The notes below the pieces were generated by a model. It did no database searches. It saw only the letters and a program-made list of their open reading frames with translations, and was not told the DNA's origin. The position numbers and the translations under genes were made by a program. This document shows, one piece after another, positions 1 through 7,857 of a stretch of DNA of 20,464 nucleotides. The first letter of the stretch is position 1. Every line of letters starts with the position of its first letter. The stretch lies in contig DCIG01000063.1 in the NCBI GenBank assembly GCA_002315855.1, positions 15,247-35,710 on the forward strand. The letters run 5' to 3'. Origin of the DNA: Lentisphaeria bacterium UBA1732 (GTDB taxonomy: Bacteria > Verrucomicrobiota > Lentisphaeria > Victivallales > UBA1829).

Positions 1-89
1 CCGCCGAAGCCGCCCATGCCGCCGCCCTGTGCGAATGCTACGCCTGTAGAGAGAGCCAGTGCGATCAATGTAACTGTTGTCTTTTTCAT
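1..89 (-). CDS. Secreted Gly-rich protein, N-terminal part only
   Basis: The gene runs off the left edge, so only the first 29 codons are visible. They encode a classical signal peptide: two lysines after the initiator Met, a hydrophobic stretch (VTLIALALSTGVAFA) and an Ala-x-Ala cleavage site, followed by Gln and a Gly/Met-rich start of the mature protein (QGGGMGGFGG). The ATG is preceded by AAAGGAAC at a suitable distance. The product is probably exported to the periplasm or surface. Nothing else can be said about its function because the body of the protein lies outside the window. Confidence 0.75.
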   Translation of the reverse strand, partial: MKKTTVTLIALALSTGVAFAQGGGMGGFG

Positions 90-339
90 CTTTCTGTTCC
101 TTTCATAATTTGTTTTGAACTGCGGTAAGATGATTGATACCGTTGAAATAACGAAATTTTCAGGAGTTACATGACCTTTTTGTGCAGAAACTGTAACTTC
201 AACGAAAATAACGTTCTTTTTTTGTCTTTTATTGTGTAGATGTCGCTTTTTTTCAGAAGTTCTTGTAAAAAACGCGCATCCCGCTTCTAAAAGTTGAAAA
301 AAGCAGGGTTGTGGGGTGTCTTTGCGGATGTTTGCCTTA

Positions 340-368
340 AATATAGCATATTGTGCCGCTATTTGCAA
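340..368 (-). promoter_or_regulatory. Predicted sigma70-type promoter for the left-edge secreted protein
   Basis: On the minus strand TTGCAA and TATATT are separated by 17 bp. The same TATATT -10 element and TTGC-type -35 occur upstream of pckG and the antiporter leader. Transcription from here would give a leader of about 240 nt before the ATG at 89. The rest of 90-504 is AT-rich and holds no gene that I can support. Confidence 0.45.
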
Positions 369-504
369 GTACAATCCGCGATAAATCCGCAAACGATTTT
401 CTTTTTTTTAAACTTTTTTGACATTCCTCGCCGCAAACTTCCCGAATCGGCACATCTGGGACGGTTTTTTCTTGTGGATTTGACTTCTGAAATCAGCTCT
501 CTTT

Positions 505-1776
505 TCAGTTCGATGATTCCGTCCCTTTCCGGTGAAGCAGTGCCGAATATGCACCGTCATGCTTCCCGCACGGAAGCAGCGTCCGTTCGCAAATCAGTTC
601 CCAGTCGGGATGATCCGACAGAAACGCCTGGACACGTCCCGTATTTTCTTCGTTTTCCAGACTGCACGTCGAATAAAGCACATGCCCTCCGGCTTTCGTC
701 TGGTTCGCGGCCGCACGCAGTATTTCCAGCTGCAGCGGAAGCAGTTCGGAAAGACGGTTCTTGGAAAAACGCCACGGCACATCAGGACGTCTGCGGATTA
801 CGCCCGTATTGGAACACGGCACGTCGGCCAGAACAAAATCAAACGACTCCGGCGGAAACGGCAGTTCTCTGGCATCTGCCGCAACCGTTTTGATTTTCAG
901 TCCCGCACGTCGCAAATTGGCATTCATCCGCATGACACGGGAATGCGAACGGTCGGCGGCGATGATTCGGGAGCCGGGAGCCGCCATTTCTGCCATCAGA
1001 ATTGTTTTCCCGCCGGGAGCCGCGCACATATCCAGCAGATTGCCTTTCAGTGCCTCAGGATGAACCATCGACAGTCCCATGCACGTCGCCGGATCCTGCA
1101 CATACGCTCTCCCCTCCTTGATTAGACGGGATTCAAAAAGATGACGGCACAGTCCCAAATCATAAAATCTCATGCTGGGTGCCATGGGGAAATCCGCTGT
1201 AATCGGCGTCGGCTTGAAGGGAGCCAGCTCCTCTTCCGTGGCGTTGCTCCTCAGCCGTATTGATACCCCCGGATTGCTGGCAAATTGTTCCGATATTTTC
1301 TTCGCCGCTTCTTCGCCGTATTCCTTGGTCCACCGTTCCAGAAGCATTGGCGGACACATGATCGGCACATGATTGCGGTCGAAACTGTCATCCCGCAAGT
1401 AACTCCGTAATATAGCATTTACGAATGCACCTCCCCCCGATCCTCTCATTTGCTTTCCCACATCCACGGCAATATTCACTGCCGATTGCCACGGGATGCC
1501 GGACTGGAAGAAAACCTGAGTGGCGGCTAACGAAACGAGCAGACGCATTGCCTGATTCACTTTGCCTTTCTTGGCATGTTTCATCAGCAGTGCATCCAAA
1601 AATCCTTTGTGACGGAAATATTCAAACAGCAGCGATGCGACTGCCGCCTTTTCGGGAAATTCGCTTTCCCTGAGCTGGTCCAGACAGTCATCCAGCGACA
1701 GCCCGTCATTTTCCCAGACGGCGACCAGCTGGATTGCAAAGGTGAGAATATCTTCGGAGATTCGGGATGGCTTCAC
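505..1776 (-). CDS. rsmB: 16S rRNA (cytosine-C5) methyltransferase RsmB
   Basis: This is a SAM-dependent rRNA m5C methyltransferase of the NOL1/NOP2/Sun family; E. coli RsmB methylates C967 of 16S rRNA. The 423 aa are close to the usual length of about 430. Residues 1-135 resemble the NusB-like RNA-binding domain. The QDPATCMGLSM segment is at 227-237, the SAM-binding motif LLDMCAAPGGKT at 247-258, the DVPCSNTG motif with Cys321 at 318-325, and the catalytic YSTCS motif with Cys371 at 368-372. Both family cysteines are intact. The start is GTG, preceded by AAAGG with 8 nt spacing. It lies 69 bp downstream of the kinase gene in the same direction, so it is probably the third gene of that operon, possibly with an internal promoter. 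Confidence 0.93.
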   Translation of the reverse strand: MKPSRISEDILTFAIQLVAVWENDGLSLDDCLDQLRESEFPEKAAVASLLFEYFRHKGFLDALLMKHAKKGKVNQAMRLLVSLAATQVFFQSGIPWQSAVNIAVDVGKQMRGSGGGAFVNAILRSYLRDDSFDRNHVPIMCPPMLLERWTKEYGEEAAKKISEQFASNPGVSIRLRSNATEEELAPFKPTPITADFPMAPSMRFYDLGLCRHLFESRLIKEGRAYVQDPATCMGLSMVHPEALKGNLLDMCAAPGGKTILMAEMAAPGSRIIAADRSHSRVMRMNANLRRAGLKIKTVAADARELPFPPESFDFVLADVPCSNTGVIRRRPDVPWRFSKNRLSELLPLQLEILRAAANQTKAGGHVLYSTCSLENEENTGRVQAFLSDHPDWELICERTLLPCGKHDGAYSALLHRKGTESSN

Positions 1777-1800
1777 AAAATGAACCTTTCTGATTGTAAA

Positions 1801-1829
1801 AATATACTTTTTAAAATTTGATCTTTCAT
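1801..1829 (-). promoter_or_regulatory. Possible internal promoter for rsmB
   Basis: In the AT-rich 69-bp gap between the kinase and rsmB, the minus strand reads ATGAAA, 17 bp, TATATT. The -10 element equals that of other predicted promoters in this window. The -35 matches the consensus at 4 of 6 positions. It would allow rsmB expression independent of the kinase operon. Confidence 0.3.
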
Positions 1830-1845
1830 TTCGTTTGTAATCCCT

Positions 1846-3711
1846 TTAAAAATCAATCCCTTCGGAAACATCCCCGTTGTCCCCCGTTGTCGCCGGCTGT
1901 CGTGCCGGTCTGCTCAGATTCTGTGTCCGCGGACGGCTCGACGAACTTTGGCTGCCTGACGTTTCGCCTTGTTCACGCATAAACAGCGGTTCCAGATTCG
2001 GGACCGTTTTGTTTTCGATGGCTTTCCCGATCCAGCGGGTCAGACACGGCGCAAAGACGGAATATACCCATGATTCCACCGGAAGTACCTCCAGATTTTT
2101 TCGGAAATTCTCAAGTTTTCGCGCGATTTCATTGTTCAGCTTGCTTTCACTCATCGCTCCCGTATCCATATCGTAAAGTGCCCTCAGCATTTTCCCCAGT
2201 GAGTATCGGGCGATTTGTTCGTCCGAAAGATAATATTTCGGGAGTGTGTAGTTTTTATTCGCTATCACGGAAATGCAGAAAAGCTCATCGGCGATGTTTT
2301 CATTCCGCAGATTTGAGGCGCTTACAAGCTGTTCGCTCAAATCCCGCAGAAGCGCGATTGCATCCGGGTCGCGGTTCAGGATTTGCCGCACACCGATCAG
2401 CCATGCGGCTTGCGCCCGGTCGCGCAGACTCTGCGTTTCATCGAAAAACACCGATTCCGCGTTGTCTGCGCATTCCTCAAAATCAGGAAATGTCGTTTCG
2501 ATGTCGGTCGGCATGAAACTCGGTTTTTCCGGCGGCACTTCCCCGTAAATGCTTTTCAGAAAAGGCGCGATGGTATACAGCTCACGCTTGTCTGCATACT
2601 TGGGTATCAGCAGTGCCACCGAGGCCAGACACACCACGATGAGCAGAAAGGTCAGAGACCCGACATGGCTGATTCGGCGCACATTTTTCCCCTTGAGGTA
2701 TTCTTCATTGACACGGAATACTTTCTTTTTGACCTCGTTCGACTCTTTCCTGACCGCGCCCCCCCGTGAAAGCTCCTCCAGTCCCTGCTGAATCTGCTGG
2801 ATAATCTGCTTGTACGCCGGCCGCTCCACGGGATTGCGGTTCATCATGCTCATGATAAGCTGGGAGAGCGTCTGCCCGATTTCAGGTCGTATCATCACCG
2901 GCGGAACCGGGTCCTGTTCCAGACGCATTCGCAGGAGCTCTTCCGTATCATTGTTGCGGAATGGTGTTGTCCCCGTGAGAAGCTGATAGAAGGTCGCGCC
3001 GAGACTGTAAATATCTCCGTCGGGACCTTCTTCCCCGGTCCGCACTTTTTCGGGACTGACGTAATGCGGGCTTACCCACATGCGCGTGGTATCTCCCCCC
3101 ATCCGCATTCCCGGTTCGCGCATCAGCACCTGAGCCAGACCGAAATCCCCGATTTTGGCGTTGGACTCCAAATCCAGCAGAATATTCGCAGGTTTGATGT
3201 CATGATGCACGATATTATGCGCCCGTGCATTGTCCAGTCCCTCGCAAATATCGCGTATCCAGCGCGCTGTTTCCGCAATGGGCAGCCGTCCGTTTGCACG
3301 GTTCAGACGCTGTTCCAGCGTCCCCCCTCCCATGAACTGCATCACCACAAACGCGCTTCCGTCATTTTCTCCGCACGAATAAATCGGCACCACTGCATTG
3401 TGATTGATGGTCGCCGCCATCCGGGCTTCCTGTAGAAATCGATCCGATGATACCCCCGGTTTTGCGTCCATGATTTTAATGGCGACTTCCCGGTCCAATG
3501 CCACATCCAGGGCCCGGTATACTGTGGCCATGCCTCCGCGCCCTTCGATTTCTTCCAGCAGATAGCTGTGGAACCACTTCGGCACAATCAGCGGCTGATT
3601 GCACACCGGACAGTTGATTCGTGAAAACGAGGGAAGCTCCGTCACATCGATTTTCTGGAGACACTTCGGACACGCGATTTTGATTTTGCGGGGAACTTCC
3701 TGCTCGGACAT
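1846..3711 (-). CDS. Membrane-anchored Ser/Thr protein kinase with N-terminal zinc ribbon
   Basis: This is a bacterial Hanks-type kinase of 621 aa. An N-terminal zinc ribbon has CPKC (14-17) and CPVC (34-37). The kinase domain spans about 48-310, with Gly-rich loop EGRGGMATVY (56-65), ATP-binding Lys79 in VAIK, Glu95, catalytic loop HHDIKPAN (169-176, Asp171 and Asn176) and DFG (189-191). The activation segment ends in SPE rather than APE. A basic juxtamembrane region is followed by one membrane helix (about 350-369) and an extracytoplasmic, mostly helical domain of about 250 aa with no PASTA repeats. The tail is Ser/Arg-rich. The catalytic loop has HHD instead of HRD, but the essential residues are present, so an active kinase is likely. 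The start lies one base after the upstream hydrolase stop, with AAGGTG inside that gene, which suggests translational coupling. Substrates are unknown. Confidence 0.93.
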   Translation of the reverse strand: MSEQEVPRKIKIACPKCLQKIDVTELPSFSRINCPVCNQPLIVPKWFHSYLLEEIEGRGGMATVYRALDVALDREVAIKIMDAKPGVSSDRFLQEARMAATINHNAVVPIYSCGENDGSAFVVMQFMGGGTLEQRLNRANGRLPIAETARWIRDICEGLDNARAHNIVHHDIKPANILLDLESNAKIGDFGLAQVLMREPGMRMGGDTTRMWVSPHYVSPEKVRTGEEGPDGDIYSLGATFYQLLTGTTPFRNNDTEELLRMRLEQDPVPPVMIRPEIGQTLSQLIMSMMNRNPVERPAYKQIIQQIQQGLEELSRGGAVRKESNEVKKKVFRVNEEYLKGKNVRRISHVGSLTFLLIVVCLASVALLIPKYADKRELYTIAPFLKSIYGEVPPEKPSFMPTDIETTFPDFEECADNAESVFFDETQSLRDRAQAAWLIGVRQILNRDPDAIALLRDLSEQLVSASNLRNENIADELFCISVIANKNYTLPKYYLSDEQIARYSLGKMLRALYDMDTGAMSESKLNNEIARKLENFRKNLEVLPVESWVYSVFAPCLTRWIGKAIENKTVPNLEPLFMREQGETSGSQSSSSRPRTQNLSRPARQPATTGDNGDVSEGIDF

Positions 3712-3712
3712 A

Positions 3713-4534
3713 TTACACCTTCATCCACATGGTTTCAAGAGGGGTACTCTGACTGGCGATTTCCACCAGAATATCTTCCCGGTTCAAATCCGCAAGCTGC
3801 TTCATTGCCAGGTCATTGACCAGTACACGGTCATTGCATTCCTGACTGATGTGGGCAAACACGATTTTTCGCGTATTCCTGGTAATCAAATCCCCCAGAG
3901 AAGACATCGCCTCGTCATTGCTCAGATGCCCCTGTCTCCCCATGATTCGGCGTATCGTGCTGATCGGTCGTCCGGAATTGCGCAGTTTCACCGGGTCGTA
4001 GTTGGATTCCAGTATCAGTATTTGCGAATCGTGCAGCTTGCGTTTCACCAGCGGCGACATCCACCCCAAATCCGTGGCATACCCGATTTTGTGGTCTTCC
4101 ACCTGAAAAATATACGCAAGCGCAGCCACATCATGCGAGATTTCAAAAGGTTCGATATGCACTCCGCAGCAGTCGAATGCGGACCCCGGCGTAATCAGCA
4201 CCACATCTTCTTCCGGCGCATATTTCTCATAGTGCTCTTTCAGTTCCAGATACGTTTCCTGCTGAATATAGACCGGAATATTGTATTTCTTCCCGAATAC
4301 CCTGCATCCTTTGGTATGGTCCTGATGCGCATGGGTTACCAGAATCGCCTGAATGGAACACGGATCAATATCGCGGTCTTCCATGCGCGCGGCAAGCTCT
4401 TTCGCGGAAAATCCGGCGTCCAGCAGAAAATTCCCTTTCGTCCCGTGAATCACCGAGGAATTTCCTTTGCTGCCGCTGCCAAGCACGGTTATGCCGAAGT
4501 TCCGGCAGGAAGCCGTTTCTGCAAATTCAATCAT
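3713..4534 (-). CDS. MBL-fold metallo-hydrolase, YycJ/WalJ family
   Basis: The protein is 273 aa from the chosen ATG, which has AGGAAC 9 nt upstream. A TTG nine codons further upstream has no comparable site. The fold signature is clear: the family-typical GSGSKGNSS near residues 19-27, FLLDAG (36-41), the zinc-binding HAHQDH (68-73), and further candidate metal ligands His134 (EISHD), Asp155 (YATD) and His228 (FAHIS). YycJ/WalJ proteins are cytoplasmic and have been linked to DNA exonuclease activity and cell-wall and replication control in Firmicutes; the exact role here is inference. It is the first gene of a minus-strand operon with the Ser/Thr kinase and rsmB, and its last codons carry the kinase ribosome site. 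Confidence 0.9.
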   Translation of the reverse strand: MIEFAETASCRNFGITVLGSGSKGNSSVIHGTKGNFLLDAGFSAKELAARMEDRDIDPCSIQAILVTHAHQDHTKGCRVFGKKYNIPVYIQQETYLELKEHYEKYAPEEDVVLITPGSAFDCCGVHIEPFEISHDVAALAYIFQVEDHKIGYATDLGWMSPLVKRKLHDSQILILESNYDPVKLRNSGRPISTIRRIMGRQGHLSNDEAMSSLGDLITRNTRKIVFAHISQECNDRVLVNDLAMKQLADLNREDILVEIASQSTPLETMWMKV

Positions 4535-4645
4535 GTGTCTGTAGTTCCTGTTCCGTTTCAAGGTTCATAGATTTTTGCTTTCCATCCATGCAGGATGCTC
4601 TTGAGCTGTGTTCAGATTTTTTGTTTTTCTGACCTCATATCTATC

Positions 4646-4673
4646 ACTATATCATGCTTCTCTGAAAAAACAA
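4646..4673 (-). promoter_or_regulatory. Predicted promoter of the hydrolase-kinase-rsmB operon
   Basis: The minus strand shows TTGTTT, 16 bp, TATAGT in the gap upstream of the metallo-hydrolase, giving a leader of roughly 100 nt. It overlaps the hairpin at the 3' end of folB. The match to sigma70 sequences is moderate. Confidence 0.35.
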
Positions 4674-4695
4674 CTGTTTTTCTGACTTTTTTCAG
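4662..4695 (-). terminator. AT-rich hairpin at the end of folB, possible weak terminator
   Basis: CTGAAAAAA and TTTTTTCAG form a perfect 9-bp inverted repeat with a 16-nt loop. It overlaps the folB stop codon. The stem is A/T-rich and no separate T run follows it, so termination would depend on the T-rich arm. Confidence is limited. Confidence 0.35.
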
Positions 4696-5045
4696 CGTTT
4701 CCGCGTGATTTCCAGAGATACTCCATTTGACAGGATTCGCGCATACGGTTTTTCAATGCGGACACTGACCTCATCCAGCAGCGGAAATTCGTTCAGTATT
4801 TTTTCCGCCACGGCGTAACCCAGTGCTTCCAGAAGACAGAAGGAACTCTGCGATACATACGACTGCACGCTTCGTTCCACCGCGCAGTAATCTACCGTGT
4901 CTTCCAGCCGGTCGCTTCTCCCCGCTTTGGAAAAATCCCCGTACAGTTTCAGGTCGAAATGAAGCTCCTGGGTCCCCAGACGTTCATCGGGAAACGTCCC
5001 GATGAGACAATTCACTTTCAGCCCGTTCAGTGTTATACAGTCCAT
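4692..5045 (-). CDS. folB: Dihydroneopterin aldolase FolB
   Basis: The enzyme converts 7,8-dihydroneopterin to 6-hydroxymethyl-dihydropterin plus glycolaldehyde in folate synthesis. The 117-aa length is typical. Residues matching the known active site are visible: Glu21 in FPDER, Tyr53 in TVDYCAVE, Glu73 in FCLLEALG and Lys99 in IEKPYA. The GTQELHFDL segment also fits. I chose the ATG at 5045 over a TTG at 5054, because the TTG lies in the T run of a terminator. The ATG has only a weak GAGA upstream, so initiation is unusual. A terminator stands immediately before the gene, so expression may rely on read-through or on a promoter I cannot see. No other folate gene is adjacent. Confidence 0.92.
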   Translation of the reverse strand: MDCITLNGLKVNCLIGTFPDERLGTQELHFDLKLYGDFSKAGRSDRLEDTVDYCAVERSVQSYVSQSSFCLLEALGYAVAEKILNEFPLLDEVSVRIEKPYARILSNGVSLEITRKR

Positions 5046-5052
5046 ATCTCTC

Positions 5053-5118
5053 AAAAAAATTCAGGACGGCATGGTCATTCCCGTCAAAAACAAACTTTTT
5101 GACAGACCCCTGCCGTCC
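5053..5118 (-). terminator. Strong intrinsic terminator between the secreted protein gene and folB
   Basis: A nested hairpin starts 24 nt after the stop codon at 5142. The outer arms GGACGGCA and TGCCGTCC (8 bp) enclose GGTC/GACC (4 bp) and TCAAAAA/TTTTTGA (7 bp) around a 5-nt loop. On the minus strand it is followed after 4 nt by seven T residues. The T run ends 7 nt before the folB ATG. Confidence 0.8.
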
Positions 5119-5141
5119 GTGGAAAACACAAGCTCAATCGC

Positions 5142-6008
5142 TCAGTCGATTTTGTACCCCTGGGCTTTCGCTGCGTCTTTGGCGTCTTTCTTGGCAGCTT
5201 CCAGTGCTTCTTTGGCTTTCTTCACGATTTCGTTTGCGCTCGTCGTTGTATCTGCGTTTTTCCCTTCGGCTTTTGCCTTGTCATACGCTTCGATTGCCTT
5301 GTCGTGGATTTCGTCGGCTGTCTTCGCGGATGCCGCGCCGGCTCCCAGACTGGCGGCCACGGACGAAAGCGTTGTGCTGGGACGTTCGCCGTTCTGATTG
5401 TTCAGACGAATGGATTCTCTTGCTCTTGCCTTGGCTCTTGTGCGGCCTGCATCCTGCATATCTTCTTTTGCTTCGGCGAGAAGCGACTCTTCGCGTTCAT
5501 AGGAGAAACGGTCGACCGGGCTGTCGCCGCGGATGGCGCGGGCGGTTGCCACGGCCAGCTTCACTGCCGGCAAGTCGCTTTCGCGGATGTCTTCCAGCTC
5601 TTCCGTAATCGGCTCCTTGGCTTTCCCGTCTTTGTCGTAAATCGTTACCCGCAGTGTCATCTTTTCCCCGTTCCGGACCACGGTGATGAGCGACAGATAA
5701 TCCCCGTTCACCTGCGCAAGAAGGTTCTTGACTTCTTCTGCGGTGTACGCGGTTCCCGCTTTGTGTTTCATATCGATGAATGCGTCCTGTATCTTGTCGA
5801 AATCGCACAGCACCAGTCTCGAATGCGTCGCAATTTCGGACTTGTAGTATTCCAGGGCAAGCGAGGCAATGCGCGAATCCTGCTGATTCTTGAATGTCGG
5901 CACTGACTGGTCGGTGTTGATCGCAATCGCAAAAGGTTTTTCCGCAAATACGGGAATTGCGGCAAGCATAAGGACTGAAGCCAATGCGATTTGTTTGAAG
6001 TTGAACAT
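5142..6008 (-). CDS. Secreted protein of unknown function with Lys/Ala-rich helical tail
   Basis: From the ATG at 6008, preceded by AAAGGT at about 8 nt, the product is 288 aa. Residues 1-22 form a signal peptide ending in Ala-Glu (FNFKQIALASVLMLAAIPVFA). Residues 23-150 have an alternating beta/alpha pattern (SRLVLCDFDKIQDAF, then GDYLSLITVVRNGEKMTLRV) that faintly recalls the CsgG/FlgO/LpoB-type periplasmic fold; that is inference. The rest is predicted helical and low in complexity, rich in Ala, Lys, Glu and Asp, with likely coiled-coil character near the C terminus. It probably acts in the periplasm. A strong terminator follows it, and a leader of about 210 nt with a predicted promoter precedes it. 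I do not recognise a named family. Confidence 0.8.
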   Translation of the reverse strand: MFNFKQIALASVLMLAAIPVFAEKPFAIAINTDQSVPTFKNQQDSRIASLALEYYKSEIATHSRLVLCDFDKIQDAFIDMKHKAGTAYTAEEVKNLLAQVNGDYLSLITVVRNGEKMTLRVTIYDKDGKAKEPITEELEDIRESDLPAVKLAVATARAIRGDSPVDRFSYEREESLLAEAKEDMQDAGRTRAKARARESIRLNNQNGERPSTTLSSVAASLGAGAASAKTADEIHDKAIEAYDKAKAEGKNADTTTSANEIVKKAKEALEAAKKDAKDAAKAQGYKID

Positions 6009-6066
6009 AACCGTTACCTTTCTCCAAAAGTATATGTTTTTTTTGATTGCAAACTTTTTCAAACAA

Positions 6067-6083
6067 AACCGGATATGCCGGTT
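6067..6083 (-). promoter_or_regulatory. Hairpin in the leader of the secreted protein gene
   Basis: AACCGG and CCGGTT are separated by 5 nt. On the minus strand the stem is followed by TTGTTTG, about 60 nt before the ATG at 6008. It resembles a weak attenuator. Its stem of 6 bp is short. Confidence 0.3.
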
Positions 6084-6225
6084 CTGCTTGAGATTTCTCC
6101 TCGCTCATACCTCTCATGAGCTTTCCATTCCGGCTGTCTTCCGCTCGGAATATCATTCATTCCGGCTTATCTCCTGTCCCGGATTTCGCTCGTTCGACAA
6201 AAACGTAGAGATAATCTCAACTATT

Positions 6226-6253
6226 AATCTACCACACCTTTTGAAAGTTTCAA
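6226..6253 (-). promoter_or_regulatory. Predicted promoter of the secreted protein gene
   Basis: The minus strand reads TTGAAA, 16 bp, TAGATT. The 11-bp palindrome GAGATAATCTC (6208-6218) lies just downstream of the -10, where a repressor could bind. The predicted leader is about 210 nt, and two AGCCGGAATG blocks occur in it on the minus strand. The spacer region 6009-6446 holds no gene that I can support. Confidence 0.4.
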
Positions 6254-6304
6254 GTCCTTGATTTGTCTTTTTTCATGTTCTTTTCACTTTTTTTCGCTTC
6301 CCGC

Positions 6305-6333
6305 TGGATTTTTTCCTCCTGCGGTGTTATATT
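6305..6333 (+). promoter_or_regulatory. Predicted promoter of the cupin-tyrA unit
   Basis: TGGATT and TATATT are 17 bp apart. The preceding GCGGTGT is shared with the pckG promoter. The leader would be about 105 nt and can fold around CTCT/AGAG and CCG/CGG near 6352-6376. The -35 is weak. Confidence 0.4.
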
Positions 6334-6446
6334 GAGAGCTGATTTCTGCAGTCCTCTGCCCGGAAAACGGAGAGCAGCTTTGAAATCACTTCTTCATGTA
6401 TCCCGAATAACTCCCCTCCTCATCTCACAAAAATGGAGTAGCCCCC

Positions 6447-6800
6447 ATGTTCAAAAAATCAGCAGATTTCTCGCGCGAAACCCGTACCGCCATGCGCGAT
6501 GGCAATGGTTCCGTTCAGCTCGAACACATCTGGAAGCCCGGCGAAGACCTCGGTTCTCCTGTCCGCATGTATTCACGCCTGATTCTGAATCCCGGATGCT
6601 CCATCGGATGGCACGTCCATCAGAATGAAGAGGAAATTTTCTACATCCTCCGCGGAAACGCCCTCCTGAACGACAATGGCTCTGAAGTCCATGCCGTCCC
6701 CGGCGATTCCATCGTAACCCGTTCCGGCGAAGGTCATTCCGTGGCTTGCGAAGGTTCTGACACCCTCGAAATCCTTGCCGTGATTATCCGTTATCAATAA
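6447..6800 (+). CDS. Small single-domain cupin protein
   Basis: The 117-aa product is one beta-barrel cupin domain, probably a cytoplasmic metal-binding protein. Motif 1 is visible as His56 and His58 in GWHVHQNEEE with Glu63 six residues before Gly70. Motif 2 is PGD (85-87) with His97 in GEGHSV. These four residues are the usual metal ligands. Substrate cannot be told from sequence: relatives include sugar isomerases, dioxygenases and sensor proteins. The ATG follows GGAG with 8 nt spacing. The tyrA gene starts 19 bp downstream in the same direction, so they are likely co-transcribed. Whether the cupin has a role in aromatic metabolism is unknown. Confidence 0.88.
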   Translation: MFKKSADFSRETRTAMRDGNGSVQLEHIWKPGEDLGSPVRMYSRLILNPGCSIGWHVHQNEEEIFYILRGNALLNDNGSEVHAVPGDSIVTRSGEGHSVACEGSDTLEILAVIIRYQ

Positions 6801-6819
6801 CTCCCTCCCCGCTGTTTTC

Positions 6820-7704
6820 ATGAAAACGATTGCCGTTCTTGGGTTCGGGCTTCTTGGTGCCTCATTCGGACTTGCCTTGCAGGGCAAAGGCTTCCGCCGC
6901 ATCTGCTGCACCCGCAATGCCGATTGCCGCGCATGGGCTTTGGAACACGATGCCGCCGATGAAGTTTCGGAGAATCCCGCTGAGGTGATTCCCCAGGCTG
7001 ATATTGCGTTCATGGCTTTGCCGCTCCCGGTCATTATGCGTTACCTCACGGAATATGCGTCCCTCTGGCGGCCCGGCTCCATCGTTACCGACATGGGCAG
7101 CGTGAAAGGCGTTGTCATGGACACTGCCGAACGCACCGTCGTCCCTCGCGGCGTTCAGTTTATCGGCGGACATCCCATGGCGGGGACTGAGTATTCCGGG
7201 CACCGCCACGCATTCCCCACCCTCTTCCGGAAAGCCGACGTGTTCCTCTGTCCCGCCTCAAATACCTCCCCCGATGCTTTGGACGAACTGGAAAGCATTT
7301 GGCGTTCCGTTGATACGAATGTGATTCGTCTGAATGCAGCCGAACATGACAATCTTGTCGCGCACACCAGTCATGTCCAGCACATTGTCGCCTCTGCTCT
7401 CACGCTGGCGATTCTCGGCAGCAGTGATCCACGCGAGAAAATGCTCCGCGATGCCGGATGCGCCTCCGGCTTCCGCGACACCAGCCGTATTGCCTCCAGC
7501 AACCCGCAGATGTGGAAAGAAATCATCTCCCTGAATACTCCCGCAATCTTGAACGCTCTCGGCAGTTTCGAGCACCAGCTCGCCGAAATGCACCGCATCA
7601 TCGAAGCAAACGATTTTGATGAGTTTGAACGACGCTTCGCCTATGGCAAACAGCTCCGCGATGCCTGGCTTGCACACAATGGCAAATTCGGTCCCGCGAA
7701 GTAA
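6820..7704 (+). CDS. tyrA: Prephenate (or arogenate) dehydrogenase
   Basis: The enzyme catalyses oxidative decarboxylation of prephenate to 4-hydroxyphenylpyruvate, the committed step to tyrosine. In 294 aa, the N-terminal Rossmann domain has GFGLLGASFGLAL (8-20) for the dinucleotide, followed by TDMGSVKG (90-97) and IGGHPMAGTEYSG (115-127). The helical C-terminal dimerisation domain has AHTSHVQHIVASAL and the family-typical DTSRIASSNPQMW (220-232). There is no chorismate mutase fusion and no ACT domain, so feedback control is not visible. Arogenate as substrate cannot be excluded. The start ATG has no Shine-Dalgarno sequence (the preceding bases are CT-rich), so coupling to the upstream cupin gene is likely. 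Confidence 0.92.
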   Translation: MKTIAVLGFGLLGASFGLALQGKGFRRICCTRNADCRAWALEHDAADEVSENPAEVIPQADIAFMALPLPVIMRYLTEYASLWRPGSIVTDMGSVKGVVMDTAERTVVPRGVQFIGGHPMAGTEYSGHRHAFPTLFRKADVFLCPASNTSPDALDELESIWRSVDTNVIRLNAAEHDNLVAHTSHVQHIVASALTLAILGSSDPREKMLRDAGCASGFRDTSRIASSNPQMWKEIISLNTPAILNALGSFEHQLAEMHRIIEANDFDEFERRFAYGKQLRDAWLAHNGKFGPAK

Positions 7705-7767
7705 TCACGCGTTTCCCGTCTCTTCTTCTTTTTTGTCGTCCTTTCTTCGGAAATCTCATTCTTTTTC

Positions 7768-7796
7768 TTGCTTTTTCATTCCTTGCGGTGTATATT
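7768..7796 (+). promoter_or_regulatory. Predicted promoter of pckG
   Basis: TTGCTT and TATATT are separated by 17 bp, with TG one base upstream of a slightly shifted -10. The leader would be about 55 nt and carries the ribosome site AAAGGT before the ATG at 7858. Confidence 0.55.
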
Positions 7797-7857
7797 ATGT
7801 AGATTTATATCAACCATCCTCAAATCTTTTTCATATCTTAACAACAAAGGTAAGAAC

